Shown: positions 25,659 to 34,257 of the stretch, piece after piece
Layout: each line of letters begins with the position of its first letter
How positions within the stretch are numbered: the first letter of the stretch is position 1
Assembly: GCF_042263505.1 (NCBI RefSeq)
Contig: NZ_JBHKFI010000009.1
Span: 114,478-178,477 of the forward strand
Source of the DNA: Bacillus_BE sp042263505
Lineage (GTDB): Bacteria > Bacillota > Bacilli > Bacillales > Cytobacillaceae
Reading direction: 5' to 3'
DNA length: 64,000 nt
The notes under the pieces: generated by a model
What the model was told of the DNA's origin: nothing
The model's input: only the letters and a program-made list of their open reading frames with translations
The model's database searches: none
Translations under genes and position numbers: made by a program

Positions 25659-28600
25659 ATGTCGTTTATACACCTTCATGTTTATAGTGCATATAGTTTA
25701 TTAACAAGTACGGCTAAAATTGATGAACTGGTTGCGGATGCAAAACAAAAGGGATATAGGGCACTGGCTTTGACGGACAGAAACGTGATGTATGGGACAA
25801 TTACGTTTTATAAAGAATGCTTAAAAAATAAAATTAAGCCTATTATTGGCTTAACAGCTGATATTTTGAGTATTTATCAAGAAAATAGTTCCTTTCCTTT
25901 GGTTCTCTTAGCAAAGAATCAAGAAGGCTTTCATAATTTAATGAAGATTTCAAGTGCTGTCCAAACGAAATCGTCCAATGGTATTCCGGTAAAATGGCTA
26001 AAGCATTATACGGCTGGATTAATTGCGATAACGCCTGGTAACGAGGGAGAAATTGAAAGTTTTCTAAGCAATGGTGAGAATGAGTTGGCAAAGGAATTAG
26101 CACTTTTATTTGCTGGCCTTTTTGGAAAGGAAAACTTTTATTTAGCGGTGCAAGATCATGGTTTGCATGAGGAAAAGCTGAGGGTCAAAAAAATCTTAGA
26201 AATGGCACAGGAAGAAAGTCTTGAAGTAGTGGCTACGAATCATGTTCATTATTTAAATCAATCGGATGCGCGCTCTCATGAATGTCTTTTAGCGATTAAA
26301 AATGGGGACAAGCTGCAGGATGAAGCTCGTGAGCGACTGGAAAGCGATGAGTACTATTTAAAAACTGCAAATGAAATGGCCGAATTATTTTCAAGTATCC
26401 CTAACGCGTTAGAAAATACGCTTCATATTGCCGAAAAATGCAATGTTATGATTGAGATAGGCAAAAAAAGTTTGCCAAAATATCCAACTAAAGACGGACA
26501 AGCATCATATGATTTATTAGAGGATCTTTGTTATCAAGGTTTTCAAGTGAGATATCCTCATCCAACAGAAGAGCATAAAAAAAGGCTTAAATATGAGCTT
26601 CGTGTTATTAAACAGATGAAATTTAGTGATTATTTCCTCATCGTTTGGGATTTCATGAAGTTTTCACGAGAAAATGGCATTTTTACTGGTCCTGGAAGGG
26701 GTTCAGCAGCAGGATCCATGGTGGCCTATGTTTTATTTATTACAGAAATTGACCCCATTCGCTATCATTTGCTGTTTGAACGGTTTTTAAATCCAGAACG
26801 GATTACGATGCCGGATATTGATATTGATTTTCCAGACCATCGTCGTGAAGAGGTCATTCGTTATGTATCAAGCAAGTATGGAGAGCTTCATGTAGCTCAA
26901 ATTATCACGTTTGGGACTTTAGCTGCGAAGGCGGCAATTCGTGATGTTGGGAGGGCCTATGGTTTAAATACTAAAGAATTAGATCAATTGTCAAGGCTGA
27001 TACCATCTAAACTGGGCATTTCTTTAGAGAGCGCCTATCGTGAATCTAGTGGATTAAAAGACTTTGTTGAAGCAAGCCCGTCGAATCGTCAGTTGTTTGA
27101 AACTGCGATGAAATTGGAAGGCTTGCCAAGGCATACTTCTACACATGCTGCTGGTGTGGTGATTAGTGAAGATCCATTGGTTAATGTTATTCCCATCCAG
27201 CGTGGGTCTGGCGGGGTTCATCTCACTCAATATTCGATGGAGCATCTTGAAGATTTAGGTCTATTAAAAATGGATTTCTTAGGGCTGCGAAATTTATCCT
27301 TACTTGAATCCATCTTAACCCAAATTAAAAGAAAAACGGGTGTAGAGGTAGATATTAAATCGATTCCTCTTGATGATGAACTGACATTTCAATTAATGAG
27401 TAAAGGAACAACAACAGGTGTATTTCAATTTGAGTCAGATGGCATGAGAGATGTTCTAAGAAGATTAAAACCGAGCCGCTTTGAGGATATTGTGGCGGTT
27501 AATGCTCTTTATCGACCAGGGCCTATGGAAAATATCCCGTTGTTTATTGAGAGAAAACTAGGTCAGGCTCCGATCCATTATCCCCATCCAGATTTAAAAC
27601 CGATTTTAGAAAATACGTATGGGGTAATTGTTTATCAGGAACAGATTATGCAAATTGCTTCAAAAATGGCTGGTTTCTCTTTAGGTGAATCTGATTTATT
27701 ACGGAGAGCTGTCAGCAAAAAGAAAAGGGAAGTTTTAGATAAAGAAAGAAATCATTTTGTCCAAGGTGCTTTGAAAAATGGCTATAATGAGGAAACAGCT
27801 CATACGATCTACGACTTAATTGTAAAATTTGCGAATTATGGTTTTAATCGTAGTCATGCCGTTGCCTATAGTATGATTGCCTATCAGCTGGCTTATTTAA
27901 AAGCGCATTATCCTCTTTATTTTATGGCTTCTTTATTATCAGCCGTTATTGGAAATGATGCGAAAATAGCTGAATATACAAGAGAATTAAAAGAAATGAA
28001 TCTTGCAATCTTAGGTCCGTCCATCAATAAAAGCGGTTTTTCTTTTTTAGTTGAAAAAGGTGCTATCAGATATAGTCTTGCTGCCATTAAGGGAATTGGC
28101 GTTTCAACTCTTAAAGATATTTTTCAAGTACGGAAAACAAAGAAATTTCAGGATTTGTTTGATTTCTGTATCCGGGTTCCGTCAAAGAATTTGAATCGCA
28201 AGATATTAGAGGCAATGGTTCATTCCGGAAGCTTCGATGAGTTTGGGGTAGACCGGGCTGTGTTATTAGCGAGCCTTGATGTGGCAATCGAGCATGCTGA
28301 ACTTGTAAAACCGCTAGAGGTCAATCAAATGGGACTATTTTCAGAAGATGAATTTTTTATTAAGCCGAAATATGTAGAAGTAGATCCAATCGGACTTCAG
28401 GATAAGCTTCAATTTGAAAAGGCTGTGTTAGGGCAATACTTATCTAGTCATCCTGTTTCTGTATATGATTCTCATTATCATTTACTTGGTGCGAAGCAAA
28501 TAACGGATTTAACCTTGAATGGAAAGCAAGAAAAGCTTATTGTCCTCATTTCTGAAGTTAAGAAGATTCGAACGAAAAAAGGGGATGCTATGGCATTCTT

Positions 28601-29024
28601 AAAAGTAAGTGACCAAAGCGGTGATATGGAAGCTGTTTTATTTCCTAATCCTTATTCACAATTAAGTTCATTAATAAAACAAGGACAAATTCTGATTGTT
28701 TCTGGTAAACTGGAAGAAAGACTTGGCAATCAACAATTCATTATTCAAAAAGGCAACTTAATTGAGAATGAAATCAAAAATAATGAAAAACAAAAAAGGG
28801 TTTTGTATTTAAAGGTCGAAAAAAGTATAGAGACTATTGATCATCTAAAAAAATTAAAAAATGTAATAGCACAAAATAGGGGAAATATAGAAGTTATTTT
28901 ATTTTATGAAAGTTCACGGAAAACGATTCGGCTCGGTAAAAATGACCGCGTAAGTGCATCAGATACATGCATTACCGAAATGAAAAACTTATTAGGGGAA
29001 AAGAACGTTATATTAAGAATGTAA
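25659..29024 (+). CDS. dnaE: DNA polymerase III alpha subunit DnaE
   Basis: A 1121-residue C-family replicative polymerase, the DnaE3 type that extends RNA primers on the lagging strand before PolC takes over. N-terminal PHP domain (FIHLHVYSAYSLL onward, residues 1-200), polymerase core with GPGRGSAAGSMVAY (about 344-357) and the catalytic PDIDIDFPDHRR (about 384-395), the tandem helix-hairpin-helix region about 790-860, and a C-terminal OB domain (KQEKLIVLISEVKKIRTKKG). ATG 25659 is 8 nt after GATAAGGGTG; GTG 25650 lies inside that site. Size matches B. subtilis DnaE. Confidence 0.96.
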   Translation: MSFIHLHVYSAYSLLTSTAKIDELVADAKQKGYRALALTDRNVMYGTITFYKECLKNKIKPIIGLTADILSIYQENSSFPLVLLAKNQEGFHNLMKISSAVQTKSSNGIPVKWLKHYTAGLIAITPGNEGEIESFLSNGENELAKELALLFAGLFGKENFYLAVQDHGLHEEKLRVKKILEMAQEESLEVVATNHVHYLNQSDARSHECLLAIKNGDKLQDEARERLESDEYYLKTANEMAELFSSIPNALENTLHIAEKCNVMIEIGKKSLPKYPTKDGQASYDLLEDLCYQGFQVRYPHPTEEHKKRLKYELRVIKQMKFSDYFLIVWDFMKFSRENGIFTGPGRGSAAGSMVAYVLFITEIDPIRYHLLFERFLNPERITMPDIDIDFPDHRREEVIRYVSSKYGELHVAQIITFGTLAAKAAIRDVGRAYGLNTKELDQLSRLIPSKLGISLESAYRESSGLKDFVEASPSNRQLFETAMKLEGLPRHTSTHAAGVVISEDPLVNVIPIQRGSGGVHLTQYSMEHLEDLGLLKMDFLGLRNLSLLESILTQIKRKTGVEVDIKSIPLDDELTFQLMSKGTTTGVFQFESDGMRDVLRRLKPSRFEDIVAVNALYRPGPMENIPLFIERKLGQAPIHYPHPDLKPILENTYGVIVYQEQIMQIASKMAGFSLGESDLLRRAVSKKKREVLDKERNHFVQGALKNGYNEETAHTIYDLIVKFANYGFNRSHAVAYSMIAYQLAYLKAHYPLYFMASLLSAVIGNDAKIAEYTRELKEMNLAILGPSINKSGFSFLVEKGAIRYSLAAIKGIGVSTLKDIFQVRKTKKFQDLFDFCIRVPSKNLNRKILEAMVHSGSFDEFGVDRAVLLASLDVAIEHAELVKPLEVNQMGLFSEDEFFIKPKYVEVDPIGLQDKLQFEKAVLGQYLSSHPVSVYDSHYHLLGAKQITDLTLNGKQEKLIVLISEVKKIRTKKGDAMAFLKVSDQSGDMEAVLFPNPYSQLSSLIKQGQILIVSGKLEERLGNQQFIIQKGNLIENEIKNNEKQKRVLYLKVEKSIETIDHLKKLKNVIAQNRGNIEVILFYESSRKTIRLGKNDRVSASDTCITEMKNLLGEKNVILRM

Positions 29025-29063
29025 TTTCATTCTTTACAATATAAAAGGATTGTATTATTGTAA

Positions 29064-29080
29064 ATGTGGTCTGACCACAT
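29064..29080. promoter_or_regulatory. Perfect palindrome, candidate FadR/GntR operator upstream of ytsJ
   Basis: ATGTGGTCTGACCACAT is a perfect 17-bp palindrome around a central T. Its core TGGTCTGACCA matches the core of the E. coli FadR operator and is repeated identically upstream of accD at 31067-31077. The gene for a GntR/FadR-type regulator lies between the two sites. Confidence 0.7.
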
Positions 29081-29104
29081 GAATTTATTTGTGGGGTGAA
29101 TCGT

Positions 29105-30334
29105 TTGACATTGCGTGAAGAAGCATTGCATATGCACAGAATCAATAAAGGAAAATTGGAATCAAAATCAAAGGTTCCAGTGAAGAATGCAAAGGATTTA
29201 AGTCTTGCTTACTCTCCAGGAGTTGCGGAACCTTGTAAAGTGATCTATGAGAAACCGGAAACCGTTTATGAATATACAATGAAGGGCAATATGGTCGCCG
29301 TTGTATCTGATGGAACAGCTGTCCTTGGTTTAGGGAATATCGGTCCAGAAGCAGCATTACCGGTTATGGAAGGTAAAGCTGTTTTATTTAAAAGTTTTGC
29401 TGGGGTAGATGCATTTCCTATCTGTTTAAATACAACAGATGTTGAAAAAATCATTGAAACGGTTAAGTTATTAGAACCTACCTTTGGTGGAGTCAATCTC
29501 GAAGATATTGCTGCTCCAAACTGCTTTGCAATCGAGGAGAGATTAAAGAAGGAAGCTAATATTCCTGTTTTTCATGATGATCAGCATGGAACTGCGATTG
29601 TGACAGTTGCAGGGCTTGTCAATGCTTTAAAAATTGTTGGCAAAAAAATGAATGAAATTAAAGTTGTCGCCAGTGGTGCAGGTGCTGCGGGTATTGCAAT
29701 TATTAAATTATTATATAGTTATGGTGTTCGAGACATCATTATGTGTGATACAAAAGGGGCAATTTATGAAGGTCGTCCTTTCGGGATGAATGATATAAAA
29801 GAAGAGGTAGCGAAATTTACTAATCGCGAGAATATCCAAGGCAGTTTATCAGATGTCATTAAAAATGCCGATGTTTTCATTGGGGTTTCTGCAGAAGGAG
29901 CGTTAACTCCTGAGATGGTACATTTCATGAATGTGGATCCGATTATTTTTGCGATGGCAAATCCAAATCCGGAGATAATGCCTGACCTTGCGAAACAAGC
30001 AGGTGCAAAAGTTGTTGGAACTGGACGATCCGATTATCCGAATCAGGTGAATAATGTTCTTGCTTTCCCAGGGATTTTCCGAGGTGCACTTGATGTGCGG
30101 GCCACTCATATCAATGAGGAAATGAAAGTGGCTGCCGTTGAAGCAATTGCAAGCTTAATTAAGGAGGAAGAGCTTAACCCTGATTATGTCATTCCTGCAC
30201 CATTTGATCCAAGGGTCGCACCAGAAGTAGCTTCAGCTGTTGCCAAGGCAGCGATGGAAACAGGAGTAGCAAGAGTTAAGGTTGATCCTGAAGAAATAAA
30301 GAAAAGAACAAGTGAGTTGGCTAGCATCAAGTAA
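29105..30334 (+). CDS. ytsJ: NADP-dependent malic enzyme YtsJ
   Basis: A 409-residue malic enzyme converting malate to pyruvate and CO2; B. subtilis YtsJ is the main malic enzyme and prefers NADP. Motifs: SLAYSPGVAEPC (about 31-42), the catalytic region FHDDQHGTAIVT (about 154-165) and the dinucleotide site ASGAGAAGIAIIKLL (about 190-204). The TTG at 29105 is 8 nt after GTGGGGTG; the GTG at 29096 is inside that site. A palindrome at 29064-29080 lies just upstream. The regulator gene starts 15 nt after the stop, so the two are likely co-transcribed. Confidence 0.94.
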   Translation: MTLREEALHMHRINKGKLESKSKVPVKNAKDLSLAYSPGVAEPCKVIYEKPETVYEYTMKGNMVAVVSDGTAVLGLGNIGPEAALPVMEGKAVLFKSFAGVDAFPICLNTTDVEKIIETVKLLEPTFGGVNLEDIAAPNCFAIEERLKKEANIPVFHDDQHGTAIVTVAGLVNALKIVGKKMNEIKVVASGAGAAGIAIIKLLYSYGVRDIIMCDTKGAIYEGRPFGMNDIKEEVAKFTNRENIQGSLSDVIKNADVFIGVSAEGALTPEMVHFMNVDPIIFAMANPNPEIMPDLAKQAGAKVVGTGRSDYPNQVNNVLAFPGIFRGALDVRATHINEEMKVAAVEAIASLIKEEELNPDYVIPAPFDPRVAPEVASAVAKAAMETGVARVKVDPEEIKKRTSELASIK

Positions 30335-30349
30335 AGTGGGTGCCATAAT

Positions 30350-30973
30350 ATGAGTGCAACTTCAAGCCATTCGAAAGTATATATTAAAATTGTAAGTGAA
30401 TTGCGGAACATAATCGAGCTAGATGGTCTAAAGCCAGGGGATAAAATCCCATCTGAACGCGAATTATCAGAGCGCCTAAATGTTGGGCGCTCTTCCGTTC
30501 GTGAAGCATTAAGATCGATTGAGCTTTTAGGTTTGATTGAAACGAAAGTTGGCGAAGGAACGTTCCTTAAAGATTTTCGAAATCATCAACTTGTTCACAT
30601 CCTAAGTACTTTTATCTTGCAAGACGAACAAGCCAAAAAAGATGTTCAAGAAACAAAATTTTTAATTGAGATGAATTGTTTAAGACTGCTCCTACAAAGA
30701 AATAATGAGGAACAAATCCATCATTTTAAAAATTGGGTTAAGAATACAGCATTTCAGGATGATGAATTTTTTTTAACCATTGTGAAGCTCGCAGATAATC
30801 ACTTATTCTTGCGAATTTGGCTTATTTTAAAAGACTATTATAACTCCCTGGACTTTGAAAAAAATAAGTCTTCAAAAGAAGATTATCTAAAATTAGTTGA
30901 TGCAATTTTGACAAAAGATGTAGAAATCATTAATAATTGTTATAGCAGGCTAAGGAATTTGTCGAATCTTTAA
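30350..30973 (+). CDS. GntR/FadR-type transcriptional regulator
   Basis: A 207-residue repressor or activator. The N-terminal winged helix is classical GntR (LKPGDKIPSERELSERLNVGRSSVREALRSIELLGLIETK, about 27-66, with the GEGTF wing). The C-terminal helical domain (about 80-205) is short for an FCD domain, but DNHLFLRIWLIL resembles its metal-site helix. Location between ytsJ and accDA, each preceded by the same TGGTCTGACCA palindrome, suggests that it controls both. The ligand is unknown; acyl-CoA, malate or another acid are all possible. I do not recall a counterpart in B. subtilis at this place. Confidence 0.85.
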   Translation: MSATSSHSKVYIKIVSELRNIIELDGLKPGDKIPSERELSERLNVGRSSVREALRSIELLGLIETKVGEGTFLKDFRNHQLVHILSTFILQDEQAKKDVQETKFLIEMNCLRLLLQRNNEEQIHHFKNWVKNTAFQDDEFFLTIVKLADNHLFLRIWLILKDYYNSLDFEKNKSSKEDYLKLVDAILTKDVEIINNCYSRLRNLSNL

Positions 30974-31032
30974 GACATATTACCGTAGATTTCCATAAGC
31001 TTGTATTCTAAAATGGAATAATATACATGAAA

Positions 31033-31061
31033 AAACCTATGCTTATAGGTGTTTATTTTTT
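31033..31061 (+). terminator. Probable terminator of ytsJ-gntR
   Basis: ACCTAT and ATAGGT close a short 6-bp stem with a 4-nt loop, followed by GTTTATTTTTT. It ends just before the FadR-like palindrome of accD. Confidence 0.65.
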
Positions 31062-31063
31062 AT

Positions 31064-31080
31064 TAGTGGTCTGACCAGTT
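31064..31080. promoter_or_regulatory. FadR-like operator upstream of accDA
   Basis: TAGTGGTCTGACCAGTT contains the same TGGTCTGACCA core as the ytsJ site and agrees closely with the E. coli FadR consensus ending ACCAGTT. It lies about 55 nt before the accD start. A small hairpin (AATCGAA/TTCGATT, about 31085-31106) follows. Confidence 0.7.
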
Positions 31081-31131
31081 ACAGAATCGAACAATTTCTT
31101 TCGATTGCAATTTAACGGGGGAGGTTTAACC

Positions 31132-32004
31132 TTGCTTAAAGACATATTTACGACAAAACAAAAAAAGAAAAAGTATGCAACGATTCCTACTGAGAGGGCA
31201 AAAAATGATGTTCCAGAAGGAATAATGACGAAATGTCCTAATTGTAAAAAAATTATGTATACAAAAGAACTGATAAAGAACGGGAAGGTTTGTATCGAGT
31301 GTGGATATCACCACCCTATGAATGCTCAGGAACGCTTAGAAAGCTTTGTGGACCTAGGAACTTTTCAAGAGTTAGACAAGGAAATGATTTCTGTCAATCC
31401 ATTGCAATTTCCTGATTATCTAGAAAAGCTCGAGAAAGATAAAGAAAAAACCAATTTGAATGAAGCCGTGGTTACAGGAATAGCAGAGGTTGAAGAAATT
31501 CAAATTGTTCTCGCTATAATGGATTCAAGTTTTCGAATGGGAAGCATGGGGTCCGTTGTTGGTGAAAAAATAACTAGGGCAATTGAGAAGGCAGATGAGC
31601 TCTCTGTTCCATTTATTATTTTTACCGCTTCAGGTGGTGCTCGAATGCAAGAAGGCGTATTAAGCTTAATGCAAATGGCAAAGACCAGTGTAGCCCTTAA
31701 GAGGTTTAGTGATAATGGCGGGCTTATCATCTCAATCATGACTCATCCTACAACTGGTGGTGTGTCTGCAAGCTTTGCTTCTCTTGGTGATTACAATTTT
31801 GCCGAACCAGGAGCGCTAATTGGATTTGCAGGGCGAAGAATTATTGAACAAACAATTCGAGAAGAATTACCTGAGGATTTTCAGACAGCTGAAATTTTAT
31901 TGAAGCATGGTCAGCTGGATGCTGTTGTTTCAAGACTTGAGTTGAAGGAAAAAATATCCTTGATTTTAAATTTACATCAGACAGGAGGGATGCTTGAATG
32001 GTAG
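31132..32004 (+). CDS. accD: Acetyl-CoA carboxylase carboxyltransferase, beta subunit
   Basis: A 290-residue subunit forming malonyl-CoA with AccA, BCCP and AccC. The N-terminal zinc ribbon has CPNC (about 30-33) and CIEC (about 52-55); the carboxyltransferase core has MDSSFRMGSMGSVVGEKI, FTASGGARMQEGVLSLMQM and THPTTGGVSASFA. TTG 31132 follows GGGGGAGG by 7 nt and gives the conserved MLKDIFTTK start. The last 7 nt overlap accA. A FadR-like palindrome precedes the operon. Confidence 0.96.
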   Translation: MLKDIFTTKQKKKKYATIPTERAKNDVPEGIMTKCPNCKKIMYTKELIKNGKVCIECGYHHPMNAQERLESFVDLGTFQELDKEMISVNPLQFPDYLEKLEKDKEKTNLNEAVVTGIAEVEEIQIVLAIMDSSFRMGSMGSVVGEKITRAIEKADELSVPFIIFTASGGARMQEGVLSLMQMAKTSVALKRFSDNGGLIISIMTHPTTGGVSASFASLGDYNFAEPGALIGFAGRRIIEQTIREELPEDFQTAEILLKHGQLDAVVSRLELKEKISLILNLHQTGGMLEW

Positions 32005-32975
32005 GAGAATTAGAATTTGAAAAACCTATTATTGAGCTAAGAAAAAAGATCACAGAATTAAAAGAGTTTACCCAAACTGCTGATGTGGACTTATCTGATG
32101 AAATTGAAAAATTAGAAGCACGTTTAATAAAACTAGAAAAGGAAATCTATCAAAATATAGAGCCGTGGAATCGAGTGCAAATTGCGAGACTCCAAAGCAG
32201 ACCAACGACTCTGGATTATATCCCTTATTTGTTCACTGATTTTTTTGAATGCCATGGAGATCGTACTTTTGGCGACGACGAAGCGATTGTTGGTGGTATT
32301 GCGAAATTTAATGGTTTGTCTGTTACGGTCATTGGTCATCAGCGGGGAAGAGATACGAAAGAAAACATCCGAAGAAACTTTGGTATGCCACATCCAGAAG
32401 GTTACAGAAAAGCGTTACGTTTAATGAAGCAAGCAGAGAAATTCAATCGTCCGATTATTTGTTTTATTGATACTAAAGGTGCGTATCCTGGAAAAGCAGC
32501 GGAGGAAAGAGGACAAAGTGAAGCCATTGCAAGAAATCTTTTCGAAATGGCTGGATTGACCGTTCCAATTGTTTGTATTGTTATTGGTGAAGGCGGAAGT
32601 GGCGGTGCCCTTGCATTAGGTGTGGGTGACCGGATTCATATGCTTGAGAACTCTACTTATTCGGTTATTTCTCCAGAAGGTGCAGCAGCTTTACTTTGGA
32701 AGGACGCTTCTCAGGCAAAAAAAGCAGCTGAGACAATGAAAATAACCGCTCCTGATTTAAAGGAACTGGGTGTCATCGATGAAATTGTTCCTGAGGTGAA
32801 GGGCGGTGCCCATAAGGATGTAAAGAAACAAGCAGAATCCATTAAAGAAATTCTCTATCTTTCGTTAAAAGAACTTCGAAATCTATCCGTCGAAGAATTA
32901 TTATCCCTTCGTTATGAAAAATATAAAGCAATTGGTGAATTCTCCATTAATAAAGAAAATACTAGGGTATATTAA
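31998..32975 (+). CDS. accA: Acetyl-CoA carboxylase carboxyltransferase, alpha subunit
   Basis: A 325-residue partner of AccD. It has the N-terminal LEFEKPIIELRKKI helix, SRPTTLDYI, DRTFGDDEAIVGG, GHQRGRDTKENI, and the oxyanion-hole regions FIDTKGAYPG and GEGGSGGALALGVGD. Its start overlaps the end of accD by 7 nt, and its AGGAGGG site lies inside accD, so the two subunits are translationally coupled and presumably made in equal amounts. Confidence 0.96.
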   Translation: MVGELEFEKPIIELRKKITELKEFTQTADVDLSDEIEKLEARLIKLEKEIYQNIEPWNRVQIARLQSRPTTLDYIPYLFTDFFECHGDRTFGDDEAIVGGIAKFNGLSVTVIGHQRGRDTKENIRRNFGMPHPEGYRKALRLMKQAEKFNRPIICFIDTKGAYPGKAAEERGQSEAIARNLFEMAGLTVPIVCIVIGEGGSGGALALGVGDRIHMLENSTYSVISPEGAAALLWKDASQAKKAAETMKITAPDLKELGVIDEIVPEVKGGAHKDVKKQAESIKEILYLSLKELRNLSVEELLSLRYEKYKAIGEFSINKENTRVY

Positions 32976-33004
32976 AAAACGTACATTCCTCTGTGCGTTT
33001 TTCT
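32974..33004 (+). terminator. Intrinsic terminator of accDA
   Basis: AAAAACGTACA and TGTGCGTTTTT pair (one G-T) across a short loop. Confidence 0.75.
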
Positions 33005-33183
33005 TATTGCTTCTATTATTACATTCTTAAACTTAGTAACGATTGAATGGAATAACAGATTTTTACTTTTGAAACGCTTCCATTTCACTGACAATTATGT
33101 CTATTTGACAATATATTGTATTTAGTTGTGGAGCCCTTTCCTTCGTGGTATTTTATAGATATTCCTTCAGGGTATTTTATTTA

Positions 33184-33212
33184 TTGATAATATGAATAAT
33201 ATTATTATCAAG
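33184..33212. promoter_or_regulatory. AT-rich inverted repeat upstream of pfkA
   Basis: TTGATAATA and TATTATCAA are arranged as an inverted repeat with about 10 nt between, roughly 60 nt before the pfkA start. No promoter with good -35 and -10 elements could be assigned in the 270-nt interval; TTGACA occurs at 33115 but without a matching -10. The hairpin could be an mRNA 5' structure or a protein site. Confidence 0.4.
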
Positions 33213-33274
33213 CTTATATCTAATACATTTTGGGATTGTTTGATAGGCTTTAACAAAAAATGAGGTGAATACAT

Positions 33275-34234
33275 ATGAAAAGAATTGGCGTTTTAACTAG
33301 TGGCGGAGATGCACCTGGAATGAATGCTGCCGTACGGGCAGTCGTTAGAAAAGGAATTTATCATGATTTAGAAGTATATGGAATATATGGTGGCTATGCA
33401 GGTTTAATCAGTGGAAATATAAAGAGATTAGAACTAGGTTCTGTAGGTGATATTATTCATCGTGGAGGTACTAGTCTTTACTCAGCAAGATGCTTGGAGT
33501 TTAAAACAAAAGAAGGTCAGCAAAAGGGAATTGAACAATTAAAGAAACATGGAATAGATGGTTTAGTTGTAATCGGCGGCGATGGGTCTTATCGCGGTGC
33601 AAAGGCATTAACGGAGCAAGGATTTCCATGTGTGGGAGTTCCTGGTACGATTGATAATGATATACCTGGAACGGAGTTTACGATTGGCTTTGATACTGCT
33701 TTAAATACAGTTATTGATGCGATTGACAAAATTCGTGATACAGCTACTTCACATGAAAGAACTTTTGTCATTGAAGTTATGGGAAGAAATGCAGGGGACA
33801 TTGCTTTATGGGCAGGTCTTGCTGGCGGTGCTGAAACAATCCTCATTCCTGAAGAAGGATATGATATGGATGATATTATTGAACGTTTGAAAAAAGGCGT
33901 AGAGCGTGGCAAAAAACATTCCATTATTGTGGTTGCTGAAGGAGCGGCAAGCGGTATGGACATTGGTCAACAAATTAAAGAGGCTACAGACTTTGATACG
34001 CGTGTTTCCGTTTTAGGACATATTCAAAGAGGTGGCTCACCAACCGCATTTGACCGTGTGTTAGCAAGTCGATTAGGGGCAAGAGCTGTTGAACTTTTAA
34101 TTGAAGGCAAGGGCGGTCGTGCAGTCGGAATTGAACAAAATAAATTGGTTGATTACGACATAATTGAAGCTTTAGCTCGTAAACATACGATAAACTTTGA
34201 TTTACTTAAATTATCGAAAGAACTTTCAATCTAA
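33275..34234 (+). CDS. pfkA: ATP-dependent 6-phosphofructokinase
   Basis: A 319-residue glycolytic enzyme of exactly the B. subtilis length. The ATP site is GVLTSGGDAPGMNA (about 5-18) and GGDGSYRGA (about 102-110); the substrate site is GTIDNDIPGTEFTIGFDTA (about 125-143) with the catalytic Asp; EVMGRNAGDIA and GHIQRGGSPTAFDR complete the fold. Its stop is 23 nt before the pyk start, the conserved pfkA-pyk operon. Confidence 0.97.
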   Translation: MKRIGVLTSGGDAPGMNAAVRAVVRKGIYHDLEVYGIYGGYAGLISGNIKRLELGSVGDIIHRGGTSLYSARCLEFKTKEGQQKGIEQLKKHGIDGLVVIGGDGSYRGAKALTEQGFPCVGVPGTIDNDIPGTEFTIGFDTALNTVIDAIDKIRDTATSHERTFVIEVMGRNAGDIALWAGLAGGAETILIPEEGYDMDDIIERLKKGVERGKKHSIIVVAEGAASGMDIGQQIKEATDFDTRVSVLGHIQRGGSPTAFDRVLASRLGARAVELLIEGKGGRAVGIEQNKLVDYDIIEALARKHTINFDLLKLSKELSI

Positions 34235-34257
34235 TTAACCAGGAGGAAATTTTGAAT

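Noticed and set aside
33070..33085. cre-like TTGAAACGCTTCCA upstream of pfkA
   Set aside because: Three mismatches to the cre consensus and pfkA is not a known CcpA target.
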